DNA of 46,526 bases from an uncultured Eubacterium sp. (GCA_910584065.1 CAJTZN010000031.1:1-46526), one strand, 5' to 3'; counted from the first letter of the stretch, positions 24,523 through 32,985 are shown. Numbers and translations: made by a program. The notes: generated by a model from the letters alone, not told the origin.

Positions 24523-25311
24523 CTATTTTTTCTCCTGCCGGCCTTCGTGATTCATCGCATAGTTTTCTTTATAGATCAGTTCGGAGATCGGTACAAAAGT
24601 AAAGCCCTTTTCTTTCAGCGTCTTGATCATGGAATCTAACGCTTCGGCGGTATGCTTTGCCCCGTTGTGGCACAGGATGATGGATCCGTTGCCCAGATGT
24701 TTGTGCTCGGTCACTTTTTTTATGATCGTGGAAGCGTCGTAATCTTTCCAGTCAAGACTATCTACATCCCACTGGATCGGGAAGTAATTGATCTCCCGGC
24801 ATACCTGGATCAGATTGTCGTTATAGTCGCCGTACGGGGGCCGGAATAACATCATCTCTTTTCCCGTCAGCTGTTTGACCTTTTCGTGGGGGGTTAGAAT
24901 TTCGGTCTTGCATTCTTCGGCGCTCAGTGTGGACATCTGCTTGTGGTTTTCACTGTGGTTTCCGAGATCGTGTCCGGCAGCGGCGATCGCCTTCACGTCG
25001 TCCGGATATTTTTCGATCCAGCCGCCCGTCATAAAAAAGGTGACCCGGACATCATTATTTTTCAGTACTTCCAGAATCTTTGCCGTGTCGTCATTTCCCC
25101 AGGCCGCGTCAAACGAGAGCGCGATTTTCGGCTCTTCGGTGCCCACACAGTATATCGGCAGTTCTTTATTTGATAAGTGGGAACTGATCGTGGCGCTGGT
25201 CTGGGGGTAGAGATAAAGGCTGGTGGCTAAGAGAAGCAGTGATGTGAGCACGATGGCCCCGACTTTCGTAAAAAGGATGAGGTTTTCTTTGTCTTTTTCA
25301 ATATCTTTCAT
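24523..25311 (-). CDS. Polysaccharide deacetylase (NodB domain), membrane anchored
   Basis: A 262-residue protein: a membrane anchor at residues 14-34 and an extracellular NodB domain. Motifs are IALSFDAAWGNDD (motif 1; the second Asp of the usual TFDD is Ala, as in PdaB-like sporulation deacetylases), GNHSENH (metal-binding HxxxH), RPPYGDYN, WDVDSLDWKDY and IILCHNG. It would remove acetyl groups from peptidoglycan or another cell-wall glycan outside the membrane. PdaB-like members act in spore formation; that role is likely but not shown here. A single gene with a terminator-like hairpin downstream. Confidence 0.88.
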   Translation of the reverse strand: MKDIEKDKENLILFTKVGAIVLTSLLLLATSLYLYPQTSATISSHLSNKELPIYCVGTEEPKIALSFDAAWGNDDTAKILEVLKNNDVRVTFFMTGGWIEKYPDDVKAIAAAGHDLGNHSENHKQMSTLSAEECKTEILTPHEKVKQLTGKEMMLFRPPYGDYNDNLIQVCREINYFPIQWDVDSLDWKDYDASTIIKKVTEHKHLGNGSIILCHNGAKHTAEALDSMIKTLKEKGFTFVPISELIYKENYAMNHEGRQEKK

Positions 25312-25461
25312 ATCAAAACTTCCCGGAAAATTTTATACTATTTTATTTTGCAAAAACAAAATTTATGCTCAAATTGTCAGGATATAAGAGAATGTTCGTG
25401 ATATAGTATTTATTGTATCGATACGATTTGTCAGTTGTTTTCATGGAGACAGGAGGGCGCA

Positions 25462-25554
25462 ATGAAAAATTTCTATGTTTTGACAGACGCACTTGAATAT
25501 ATCGAAAAGAACATTTGTGAGGATTTCGGAAGCCAGGCGGTAGCGGATTACTAA
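25462..25554 (+). pseudogene. Truncated AraC-type regulator fragment
   Basis: A strong AGGAGGG site and ATG 25462 open a 30-codon frame, NFYVLTDALEYIEKNICEDF, which resembles the N-terminus of AraC regulators with a GyrI-like C-terminal domain. It stops at 25554 (GSQAVADY-stop), where DNA of a BrnT toxin gene begins soon after. The rest of the HTH and the effector domain are gone. Confidence 0.6.
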
Positions 25555-25590
25555 TTAGCATTGACATATAATTAAAAAATAATTATAACG

Positions 25591-25683
25591 GGAGACAATA
25601 TTATCAGAATCATTTCAGCAAGAAAAGCAACGAAAAACGAAAGAAAGACTTATAACTATTATGCAGGAGGCGATATTTTATGA
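25591..25683 (+). pseudogene. C-terminal remnant of a BrnT toxin gene
   Basis: Without a start codon, the frame ending at the stop 25681-25683 reads GDNIIRIISARKATKNERK, the conserved C-terminal block of BrnT ribonuclease toxins. The upstream ~60 residues, including the catalytic part, are missing. The stop overlaps the BrnA start (ATGA), as in intact brnTA operons. Confidence 0.8.
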
Positions 25684-25895
25684 AAGAAGAATATAATATT
25701 GAAACTTTGAATCCCCGAAAAAATCCTTATTCTAAAAAATTAAAGAAACAAATCACTATCAATATTGACAATGACACGATTGAATTTTTCAAGGCGCAAA
25801 GCGAAGATTCCGGCATCCCATATCAAACTCTTATCAATCTATATCTTTCCGATTGCGCAAAACAGAAAAAGCAGCTGCAAATGTCCTGGAAATAA
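25680..25895 (+). CDS. brnA: BrnA-type antitoxin (ribbon-helix-helix), orphaned
   Basis: A 71-residue protein. N-terminal SKKLKKQITINIDNDTIEFFKAQ is the BrnA/CopG-like ribbon-helix-helix with the following GIPYQTLINLYLSDCAK helix. In complete systems BrnA binds BrnT and represses the operon. Here the toxin gene is only a 3' fragment, so BrnA is an orphan. It has a GGAGG site at 25665-25669 inside the toxin remnant, and a strong terminator follows. The C-terminus ends KQLQMSWK, as usual for this family. Confidence 0.85.
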   Translation: MKEEYNIETLNPRKNPYSKKLKKQITINIDNDTIEFFKAQSEDSGIPYQTLINLYLSDCAKQKKQLQMSWK

Positions 25896-25936
25896 CCCCC
25901 GCTGTAGACAACGTGGTATTATATCCATAAAAAAGC

Positions 25937-25982
25937 AAATCCATCCATTATTGATATAAAAAATAATAATGGATGGATTTTT
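25937..25982. terminator. Bidirectional terminator between brnA and tmRNA
   Basis: A 16-bp perfect stem: 25937-25952 pairs with 25965-25980, with a 12-base AT-rich loop. T-runs flank it on both strands. It ends transcription of the brnA side on the plus strand and of the tmRNA gene on the minus strand. Confidence 0.85.
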
Positions 25983-25988
25983 AAATAG

Positions 25989-26327
25989 TGGACCTGGCGG
26001 GAATCGAACCCGCGTCCAAACCGGAATCCCATGTACTTCTACTATCATAGTTCATTCTTTGACATTCCCTCCGCCTGACGGAAATGAACATCCTGCAGGT
26101 TTTAGTAGCTTCATGATACGCCCGTATACGCAAAGCTTAATATACGTCGTTTCCTACATCATTGATGCCTGGATCTTAAGGTGTAGGTGCCCTAAGTCAG
26201 ACAGCAGCCATTAGGCTGCGTATGCTAAATTGTCTTCAGCGTTTATTTTTTTCTGCGTTTTAACGTGGTCACAGTCCACGGATAGCTTCTCCATCTTCAG
26301 CCGGCCTGTCGAAACCAGTACAAGCCC
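25989..26327 (-). ncRNA. ssrA: tmRNA
   Basis: A 339-base one-piece tmRNA on the minus strand that rescues stalled ribosomes. The 3' part has the T-arm GCGGGTTCGATTCCCGC followed by the acceptor strand CAGGTCC (25996-25990), which pairs with the 5' end GGGCTTG (26327-26321) including two G-U pairs. The tRNA-like 5' element TTTCGACAGG follows. The tag frame at 26240-26211 encodes AEDNLAYAA and TAA, ending in the usual hydrophobic AA degradation signal. The genomic bases after the discriminator A are CTA rather than CCA, so the end must be completed by CCA-adding enzyme. The pseudoknot stems were not traced in full. Confidence 0.95.
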
Positions 26328-26341
26328 GTACTGTCATTTTT

Positions 26342-26370
26342 ATAATAGCAGATACCGGGCTTGTTGTCAA
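26342..26370 (-). promoter_or_regulatory. tmRNA promoter
   Basis: On the minus strand: consensus TTGACA (26370-26365), a 17-base spacer and TATTAT (26347-26342), so transcription would start just upstream of the mature 5' end, leaving a short leader for RNase P. Part of the spacer, CAAGCCCGG, is an inverted copy of the tmRNA 5' end GGGCTTG. Confidence 0.75.
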
Positions 26371-26576
26371 TTGCTAATTTTTTTATTCCGGGTGTTAACG
26401 TTATCGTTTGCAGGTCAGTATGAACGATTCTCTCATGCAAAAATCATTATTATGCTATGGTGACAATGGCACTTTTGAAAAGGCAGAAAAATAATTTCTG
26501 TACTTTTCTTTTTTTTTTCACAAATATATGATACAATCGTTTTAAAACTATAAAATACAGGAAGGACATGGATCTC

Positions 26577-27899
26577 ATGGGTAAAAGTGCTGAAAAAGGA
26601 AATAGTAATGGAATAAAGGGGAAAACGGCAGCGATTCTTGTTGTCTGCACGCTTGTGGCAGGAATCGTGGTCGGCGGTATTGGTATGCTGATCTATAAGG
26701 AACTTTCCTCCCAGTCGGCAGACAAACTGGCGGACGGGGAGATATATGATTTTGAAAAAGGCGGCTACATCAAATTGGGCGAATACAAGGGGCTGACGGC
26801 GGATGTGCAGCCGATGGACGAGGATGTCTATTCCGGAATGATCTCGGAAGCGGAGGAAGCGGAAGTGGAGGGCGATGACGTCGTGACCGACGGAGATCTC
26901 GTCAATATCGATTTTACAGGAAAACTTGACGGCGAAGAACTGGAAGACGCCTCGGAGGAGGATGCGTACGTCTGGATCGGCAAGGGAGAATATGTGGAGG
27001 ACTTTGAAAAGGGGATCGTCGGCATAAAGAAAGGCGAGGAAAAGACGATCGACTGCAAATTTCCGGCGGACTATGACGACGACAGCCTGGCGGGAAAGAC
27101 CGTCCAGTTTTCTATCAAAGTACATGAAAAGTTCAGTGATAAAACAGCGCAGAAGGTTTCGGGGGGAACGTGCAATACCGTACAGGAATATTTTGAGTAC
27201 GAGAAGGCGGCGCAGTTGGAGGAAAACCGCGAGAGCAAAGGAGAACTGGTGTGGGATGAACTCAGGGACGGCGTAAAAGTGCAATCTGTACCGGAAAAGA
27301 TGCTCTCCCGCGCAAACGAAGATGTCACGAAAATGTATACGAGTTTTGCCGAACTTTCTGGCATGGATGTCAATGAACTGCTGGAGAGTTTCGGGATGGA
27401 CGAAGACGGGTTGGAAGAGATCGCGAATGAGACGGTTACCGATATCATGATCGCGAAGACCATTGCGGCCAAAGAAGGGATCACAATGGATGATGAATAT
27501 TACAAAAAAGCACTTTTGGAAGTGCTCGGAAGTGAGGAAGCGGACGACGGCATTGACGATGCCGACGACACTGACGATGTCGACGACACTGACGATGCCG
27601 ACGGCACTGACGATGTCGACGACAATGCCGATGCTGACGATGCCGCCGAGGAAGGCGAAGAGGGAGCGTCGGGGGATACACAGAAAGGAACCGAAGGGAG
27701 AACGTCGGGAGATACCGGGGAAGAGGCAGAAACGCCGAGAACCCTGGAAGAACTGGAAGCAGAGTTCATAGAAAGTATGGGAAGCCGGCCGCGGGACGAG
27801 ATGCTGATCGAGCGGGTCAAGGACTTTGTGGGAGAGCACGCGAAAGAAGGAACGTCGGAAGATGCAGCAGACGAGGACGGCGAGATTTCGTTTGAGTAG
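26577..27899 (+). CDS. Membrane-anchored trigger-factor-like foldase
   Basis: A 440-residue protein: a membrane anchor near residues 18-41, then an extracellular FKBP-type domain (VTDGDLVNIDFTGKLDGEE, WIGKGEYVEDFEKGIVGIKKG) and a trigger-factor C-terminal chaperone-like domain (VPEKMLSRANEDVTKMYTSF, MIAKTIAAKEGI, LLEVL). It lacks the ribosome-binding domain of trigger factor, so it is probably a peptidyl-prolyl isomerase/chaperone for exported proteins. Residues ~325-400 are an acidic low-complexity stretch from four 18-base repeats plus Glu/Gly/Thr-rich sequence, inserted before the last trigger-factor helix (EELEAEFIESMGSRPRDEMLIERVKDFV). ATG 26577 has GGAAGG at the right distance. A small membrane protein gene follows. 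Confidence 0.8.
   Translation: MGKSAEKGNSNGIKGKTAAILVVCTLVAGIVVGGIGMLIYKELSSQSADKLADGEIYDFEKGGYIKLGEYKGLTADVQPMDEDVYSGMISEAEEAEVEGDDVVTDGDLVNIDFTGKLDGEELEDASEEDAYVWIGKGEYVEDFEKGIVGIKKGEEKTIDCKFPADYDDDSLAGKTVQFSIKVHEKFSDKTAQKVSGGTCNTVQEYFEYEKAAQLEENRESKGELVWDELRDGVKVQSVPEKMLSRANEDVTKMYTSFAELSGMDVNELLESFGMDEDGLEEIANETVTDIMIAKTIAAKEGITMDDEYYKKALLEVLGSEEADDGIDDADDTDDVDDTDDADGTDDVDDNADADDAAEEGEEGASGDTQKGTEGRTSGDTGEEAETPRTLEELEAEFIESMGSRPRDEMLIERVKDFVGEHAKEGTSEDAADEDGEISFE
27555..27626. repeat. Four 18-base tandem repeats in the foldase gene
   Basis: Units at 27555, 27573, 27591 and 27609 with core GACGATGYCGACGAC and encoded unit DD(A/V)DDT. They create an acidic segment and also open long spurious minus-strand frames. 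Confidence 0.9.
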
Positions 27900-27919
27900 T
27901 CGAAAGAGTGAGGAAAGCT

Positions 27920-28495
27920 ATGTCGGATAAACAGACCGTGATCCATTACCAGTTTGAAAACAAAGATGTATATGAGCAGGCTTTGATGGAGGAAAAAGTC
28001 ATTAAGTCGATGCGGAGCAAATTTAATCTGATGGACGGCAAGGTTGCGCAGAAGGTATATTGCAAGGCGGTGGAAGAACATGTTTTCACTACAGTTGTAG
28101 GCTACGCGTTTTTGAATGAATTGCGGAATACGGCAGTCATCCGGGGGAAAATTCCGCCGGAACGGCTGCCGGTTATTCCGGTTAAGGGAAGCCTCGGTGA
28201 AGTGGTCGTGCAGCAGACGCGTCCGTCCGGGGTGAGGACGTCGGATGGAAGCCGTTTTAAGAGGCTGTACGAGGGGCAGCGCCTGCTCAATAAAAAACTG
28301 AAGGTGGTCGTGTTTGCGCTTGTCGCCATCGTGATCGCGATCGTTGTCATGGATGTAAGGAGTGAGTATTCGGTCTTTACATATTTTACGGATTATAAGG
28401 CAAAAATGGAGGAAGAACTCATAGACAAGTACGAGCATTGGGAGAAAGAACTGACAGAGAGGGAGGCTGCGCTGGGAGGGCAGGATGCGGACTGA
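27920..28495 (+). CDS. Small membrane protein of unknown function
   Basis: A 191-residue protein with one membrane helix near residues 127-146 (VVVFALVAIVIAIVVMDV), a charged N-terminal cytoplasmic part (~125 residues) and a C-terminal 45-residue helix rich in Lys/Glu. No family is recognised. It starts at ATG 27920 after GAGGAAAG, 20 bases after the foldase stop, and the OmpR regulator gene follows; a link with that two-component system is possible but unproven. Confidence 0.75.
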   Translation: MSDKQTVIHYQFENKDVYEQALMEEKVIKSMRSKFNLMDGKVAQKVYCKAVEEHVFTTVVGYAFLNELRNTAVIRGKIPPERLPVIPVKGSLGEVVVQQTRPSGVRTSDGSRFKRLYEGQRLLNKKLKVVVFALVAIVIAIVVMDVRSEYSVFTYFTDYKAKMEEELIDKYEHWEKELTEREAALGGQDAD

Positions 28496-28594
28496 TCGGT
28501 GCGGGACGTGCGGAGTCAGTCCGATGACGGACAGACTGGCGTGCTGACGTGCGTATGTCAGGTTTTGTACAAGTGTGGAATGGAGGGATTTGAT

Positions 28595-29269
28595 TTGGAA
28601 CAGAAAATACTGGTCGTAGACGATGAGCAGAGGATGCGGAAGCTGGTTAAAGATTTTCTCGTGCGCGAAGATTTTCAGGTGCTGGAAGCGGCGGACGGCG
28701 AGAGCGCGGTTGATATTTTTTTAGAGGAAAAAAATATCAACCTTGTTATATTGGACGTGATGATGCCGAAAATGGACGGCTGGCAGGTTTGCCGGGAGAT
28801 TCGGCAGTACTCCAGGGTGCCGATCATCATGTTGACGGCGCGCGGGTCGGAGGATGACGAGCTGCGCGGGTTTGAACTTGGCGTAGACGAATACATTTCG
28901 AAGCCGTTCAGTCCGAAAATCCTTGTGGCGAGGGTGCAGGCCATCCTGCGGCGGGCGAACGCGTCTTCGGAGGATGTGATCGATTTCGGCGGTATTTTGC
29001 TGAACCGGTCGGCCCATGAAGTGACGATCGACGGGAAAAAGATCGATCTGAGTTTTAAGGAATTTGAACTTCTCGCGTATTTTATGGAAAATAAAGATAT
29101 CGCGCTGTCCCGCGAGCGCATATTGAACCATGTGTGGGATTACGATTATTTCGGTGACGCGAGGACGATTGATACCCATGTGAAGAAGCTGCGCAGCAAG
29201 ATGGGGGAAAAATGCGGAAAATACATTAAGACGATATGGGGAATGGGGTACAAATTTGAGATCCAATGA
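28595..29269 (+). CDS. OmpR-family response regulator
   Basis: A 224-residue response regulator: receiver domain with DDE near residue 9, phospho-acceptor D54 in LVILDVMMPKMDGW and Lys in YISKPFSP; OmpR/PhoB winged helix from ~130 (SFKEFELLAYFMENK, DARTIDTHVKKLRSKMG, YIKTIWGMGYKFE). TTG 28595 has GGAGGGA seven bases upstream; an in-frame ATG at 28580 would add five residues. The kinase gene follows after 13 bases, so they form an operon. Targets are unknown; the lipoprotein gene downstream has its own promoter. Confidence 0.92.
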   Translation: MEQKILVVDDEQRMRKLVKDFLVREDFQVLEAADGESAVDIFLEEKNINLVILDVMMPKMDGWQVCREIRQYSRVPIIMLTARGSEDDELRGFELGVDEYISKPFSPKILVARVQAILRRANASSEDVIDFGGILLNRSAHEVTIDGKKIDLSFKEFELLAYFMENKDIALSRERILNHVWDYDYFGDARTIDTHVKKLRSKMGEKCGKYIKTIWGMGYKFEIQ

Positions 29270-29282
29270 GGGATGGTGAATT

Positions 29283-30827
29283 ATGAAACAGTCTCTTCGG
29301 CTGCGGCTGGCGTTCCTTTCGGCCGGAATGATCATTTTGAGCGTTGTCATTTGCTGGATCATGAATCTTTTTTTGCTGCCCGGATATTATGAAACGTTTA
29401 AGAAAAAGACGATGGACAGCGCGTACGGGAAGACTGCGGAATTGTTTGCGGCCAATGACTGGGGGTCGCTTACGGTCGAACAGAAAAGTGAACTTTATGA
29501 CGAGGTGGATAAGATCAGCCTGAATTCCAATGTATCCATGTACATCATGGAGGTTAGGGTCAATGTCGAAAGCGGGATGGTGAACAGCGTCGACTATCTT
29601 TACCCCGGCATGAGCGACCAGATGAAGGAAAAAAATATCGCCCAGTTTAGTAAATATGTGATGTTCAAGCGGCTGGGCAACGTATTTGACGAAAATTACG
29701 AGATCATTCAGGAAACGGAAAATTACGAACTCTATAAAGTGTATGATGAGCGCATGAATTCGAACTATATGGAACTTGTCGGCGGACTGGAGGGGGATTA
29801 CTGGATTTATGTGCGCGCGAATTACCAGAGTATACGGGAGAGCGCCGCGATTTCCAATGAATTTCTGGCGTATGCCGGGGCCGCTGTTACGATCCTTGGC
29901 ATCCTCATCATGATATTTTTCAGCAACCGGTATACAAAGCCGATCCTTGCGCTGGCAAAGCTGGCGCAGAAGATGGAACAGCTTAATTTTGACGTGCGCT
30001 ATGAAGAGGATCGGAAGGATGAGATCGGCGTGCTGGGCCACAGCATGAACTCCCTTTCCGATAAGCTGGAGGAGACGATCTCCGAGCTGAAAACGGCAAA
30101 CAATGAGTTAAAACTCGACCTGCAGCGCCGATCCGAGCAGGAACAGATGCGTCAGGAGTTTCTGGCAAATGTATCCCACGAGCTAAAGACGCCGATCGCG
30201 CTCATTCAGGGATACGCCGAGGGATTGCAGGAGAATGTGAACGACGATCCGGAGAGCCGGGACTTTTACTGTGAGGTCATCGTCGATGAAGCGGCGAAGA
30301 TGAACCAGATGGTCAAACGTCTTCTCAGCCTGAACCAGCTGGAATTTGGAAACGGACAAGTGCATTTGGAACATTTCGACGTCCGCGAGGTCGTGAGGTC
30401 GGTGCTGGCGTCGTCGGATATTTTGTTCCGGCAGAAGGAGATCACGGTGTCGTTTTCAGAACCGGGGCCGGTCTTTGTCTGGGCCGACGAATATATGACG
30501 GAAGAAGTCGTTATGAATTACGTCAGCAATGCGGTCAACCACATCGGCGGCGACCGCATGATCGAGGTGAAAATACAGAGCGGCGGGGATAAGGCAAGGG
30601 TCAGTGTCTTCAACACGGGAAGCAAGATCCCGGAGGGAGAAATTGACAAAATCTGGAATAAATTTTATAAGGTGGATAAGGCGAGGACCAGGGAGTATGG
30701 GGGAAATGGGATTGGATTGTCCATTGTAAAGGCAATCATGGAAGCCCACAATCAGCGGTACGGAGTGAAAAATTATGACAATGGTGTAGAATTTTGGTTT
30801 GAATTAGATGAAAAGGCTGAAAATTGA
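29283..30827 (+). CDS. Sensor histidine kinase with HAMP domain
   Basis: A 514-residue membrane kinase: membrane helices near residues 9-30 and 195-215 flank an extracellular sensing domain of about 160 residues; then HAMP (LAQKMEQLNFDVRYEEDRKDEIGVLG), HisKA with H299 in FLANVSHELKTPIAL, and HATPase (VSNAVNHIGGDR, FNTGSKIPEGEIDKIWNKFYK, YGGNGIGLSIVKAI). It is the partner of the OmpR regulator immediately upstream. The extracellular domain matches no family by eye, so the signal is unknown. Confidence 0.92.
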   Translation: MKQSLRLRLAFLSAGMIILSVVICWIMNLFLLPGYYETFKKKTMDSAYGKTAELFAANDWGSLTVEQKSELYDEVDKISLNSNVSMYIMEVRVNVESGMVNSVDYLYPGMSDQMKEKNIAQFSKYVMFKRLGNVFDENYEIIQETENYELYKVYDERMNSNYMELVGGLEGDYWIYVRANYQSIRESAAISNEFLAYAGAAVTILGILIMIFFSNRYTKPILALAKLAQKMEQLNFDVRYEEDRKDEIGVLGHSMNSLSDKLEETISELKTANNELKLDLQRRSEQEQMRQEFLANVSHELKTPIALIQGYAEGLQENVNDDPESRDFYCEVIVDEAAKMNQMVKRLLSLNQLEFGNGQVHLEHFDVREVVRSVLASSDILFRQKEITVSFSEPGPVFVWADEYMTEEVVMNYVSNAVNHIGGDRMIEVKIQSGGDKARVSVFNTGSKIPEGEIDKIWNKFYKVDKARTREYGGNGIGLSIVKAIMEAHNQRYGVKNYDNGVEFWFELDEKAEN

Positions 30828-30856
30828 TTGAAGTTTGAATGAAAATGTGTTAAGAT
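30828..30856 (+). promoter_or_regulatory. Promoter of the lipoprotein gene
   Basis: TTGAAG (30828-30833), a 17-base spacer and TAAGAT (30851-30856), overlapping the end of the kinase gene's stop region and lying about 50 bases before the next start. This separates the two-component operon from the genes that follow. Confidence 0.55.
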
Positions 30857-30904
30857 AGAGTATATCAGTTAGAAAACGCATATGCGCAAAAGGAGGAAAA
30901 AAAG

Positions 30905-31615
30905 TTGAAGAAAAAGTGCATTCTTTTATTTTGCCTCTGCTTTAGCGTGGTTGTGCTTGCCGGATGTGACAGCGGCAGCGAATTGACGACGGAAGAGCGG
31001 GATAAGATTGCGGAGTACTCAGCGGGCATACTGTTACAGCATTATGGTAAATACAGCCGGAGGCTGGTAAGACAGGAGACAGCGGCGCCGGATAACACCG
31101 AAATACCGGCAGCGGCCACGCCGGTTCCGGTGGGAAAAGATAAAGAACCAGTGGAATCAGATGAGACACCAGCGGAGGGGGGACAGGAAGAAAACCTCAG
31201 GGCAGTTTCACTCAATGACCTGTACCATGTTTCAGGTCTGAATGTCAGGTATCGCTCATATGTTGTCTGTAAGGAGTATCCGAAAAAAACTTCTTCGTTC
31301 CAGTTGTCGGCGAAAAAAGGGCAGCGTCTCGTAGTCATGCAGTTTGATCTGAAAAATACGGCGAAGAAGCCGCTGCAGGTAAACCTCGGCGAGCGGCAGA
31401 TCGACTATCAGCTGGATGTGGACGGCGCGACGTATAAGCCTACGATCGCGATCCAGAAAAATGGCGGTATGAATTATCTGGATACGAAGTTAAAACCGGG
31501 TCAGTCGGAAAAAGCAATCCTCGTCTTTGAGATTCCAGAGAATTCTTCTTCCTTTGGTGCTGCTGTTCTGACGATAAAAGAAGGCGACAGCGCTTCGACC
31601 GTGCGCTTGAAATGA
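30905..31615 (+). CDS. Lipoprotein with DUF4352-like domain
   Basis: A 236-residue exported lipoprotein with lipobox VVLAGC at residues 16-21. A Pro/Glu-rich linker (residues ~60-95) leads to a DUF4352-like immunoglobulin-fold domain (GQRLVVMQFDLKNTAKKPLQVNL, PGQSEKAILVFEIPENS). It would be anchored to the outer face of the membrane; ligand unknown. It starts at TTG 30905 with AAAAGGAGG upstream. A PH-domain protein gene follows after 41 bases. The function is not known. Confidence 0.85.
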   Translation: MKKKCILLFCLCFSVVVLAGCDSGSELTTEERDKIAEYSAGILLQHYGKYSRRLVRQETAAPDNTEIPAAATPVPVGKDKEPVESDETPAEGGQEENLRAVSLNDLYHVSGLNVRYRSYVVCKEYPKKTSSFQLSAKKGQRLVVMQFDLKNTAKKPLQVNLGERQIDYQLDVDGATYKPTIAIQKNGGMNYLDTKLKPGQSEKAILVFEIPENSSSFGAAVLTIKEGDSASTVRLK

Positions 31616-31656
31616 TGATTTCGGATAAAGGTCGGGAAAAGGATGGAGGCTGAGGC

Positions 31657-32040
31657 ATGGAATACAAAGAGAAAAAGAGGAGTTTGTTTTTCGGACTTCC
31701 GTTATCTTTTACTACATATACGATCACGGAAAATAAGATTAACATAAAAAAGGGACTGCTCCGCACAGTGGAAGATGATACGCTGCTTTATAAAGTACAG
31801 GACGTGAAACTGGTGCGGGGAATATGGGAACGAATCTTTAAATTGGGAACGGTTATTTGTTATTCCAGTGATGTGACAGATGGGAAGCTGATGATCGCTC
31901 ACGTTAAAAATAGTTCAGAGATTAAGGAATTTATTCTGCAGACGTCGGAGGCGGAGCGAAGGAAGATGAGGGCAATCCATACAGTTGGGTTGGACGCGCC
32001 GGGAGAAGCAGAGTATGGCGATCAGGAAGATAGGCAGTGA
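31657..32040 (+). CDS. Bacterial PH domain protein
   Basis: A 127-residue protein with a bacterial PH (bPH2/YdbT-like) domain: RSLFFGLPLSFTTYTITENKINIKKGLL and DDTLLYKVQDVKLVRGIWERIFKLG. It has no membrane helix of its own; related two-helix proteins are membrane-bound. Role unknown, possibly in envelope homeostasis. ATG 31657 is weakly preceded by GGAGGCTGAG. It sits between the lipoprotein and CheV genes. Confidence 0.82.
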   Translation: MEYKEKKRSLFFGLPLSFTTYTITENKINIKKGLLRTVEDDTLLYKVQDVKLVRGIWERIFKLGTVICYSSDVTDGKLMIAHVKNSSEIKEFILQTSEAERRKMRAIHTVGLDAPGEAEYGDQEDRQ

Positions 32041-32064
32041 TGCCGGAAAAAGGAGGAGATTAAT

Positions 32065-32985
32065 TTGTCAGTTGAAACAGCGAATGATACAGGAATTTTG
32101 TTGGAAAGTGGAACAAACGAACTGGAACTGCTGGAATTTATGGTAGGAAACCAGTTTTACGGTATTAATGTGGCGAAGATCAGGGAATTGTGTCCGTTTC
32201 AGCCACCGACGCCAGTGCCGAACGCCCATGAGTTCATTGAAGGGATTTTTATGCCCCGGGATATGCTGATCACGGTAATCGATCTGTGTAAGGCACTGGG
32301 TATGCCGGCTTCGGCAAATACAGAAAATGACATGTATATCATAACGAATTTCAATCGTTTACATACGGCATTTCATGTTCAGAAAGTAGTGGGGATACAC
32401 AGGGTTTCGTGGGAAGATATCGCGAAACCGGATTCGACGATCGCCGCGTCAGGAAAAGGAGTGGCGACGGGGATCGCGAAAGTAGATGATAAGATCATTA
32501 TTGTTCTGGACTTTGAAAAGATCGTGTCAGAGATCAATCCGGAAACCGGGTTGAAACTATCTGAAGTGGATGCGATGGGTGAGCGTTCGAGACATGACTG
32601 TCCGATCCTTCTCGCGGAAGATTCACCGCTTCTTCTGGAGATGTTGAAAAAATGTCTGACCCGTGCCGGGTATACGCATCTGATCCCTACGACGAACGGA
32701 AAAGAGGCGTGGAATGTGCTGGATCGTCTGATGAAGGACGGAGCCGTTATTGGTGAAGATATCGCCTGTGTGATCACGGATATTGAGATGCCGCAGATGG
32801 ATGGCCACCATCTTGCGAAGCTGATCAAGACGGATGATCGATTTGAGGGACTTCCGGTCGTGATCTTCTCTTCGCTCGTCAACGATGAGATGAGGCGTAA
32901 AGGAGAGGCGCTCGGTGTGGATGCGCAATTGTCAAAACCGGAGATCGGGAAGCTGGTCAGACAGCTTGATCTGTTATTGAAGTGA
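32065..32985 (+). CDS. cheV: Chemotaxis adaptor CheV (CheW plus receiver)
   Basis: A 306-residue CheV. Residues ~15-170 are a CheW-like coupling domain (LLEFMVGNQFYGINVAKIREL, TPVPNAHEFIEGIF) and residues ~180-306 a receiver domain with D239 in CVITDIEMPQMDG and Lys in AQLSKPEIG. CheV couples chemoreceptors to CheA and is modulated by phosphorylation. Start TTG 32065 has AGGAGGAG. No other chemotaxis or flagellar gene is in the window, so the receptors and CheA must be encoded elsewhere; the next gene is a large membrane protein of unknown function. Confidence 0.9.
   Translation: MSVETANDTGILLESGTNELELLEFMVGNQFYGINVAKIRELCPFQPPTPVPNAHEFIEGIFMPRDMLITVIDLCKALGMPASANTENDMYIITNFNRLHTAFHVQKVVGIHRVSWEDIAKPDSTIAASGKGVATGIAKVDDKIIIVLDFEKIVSEINPETGLKLSEVDAMGERSRHDCPILLAEDSPLLLEMLKKCLTRAGYTHLIPTTNGKEAWNVLDRLMKDGAVIGEDIACVITDIEMPQMDGHHLAKLIKTDDRFEGLPVVIFSSLVNDEMRRKGEALGVDAQLSKPEIGKLVRQLDLLLK

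Noticed and set aside
26433..28438. Long open frames on the minus strand opposite the trigger-factor-like and small membrane protein genes
   Set aside because: They are rich in Ser/His/Arg or Ser/Ala from reading acidic GAC/GAT-rich codons backwards, have no ribosome sites and overlap well-supported genes.
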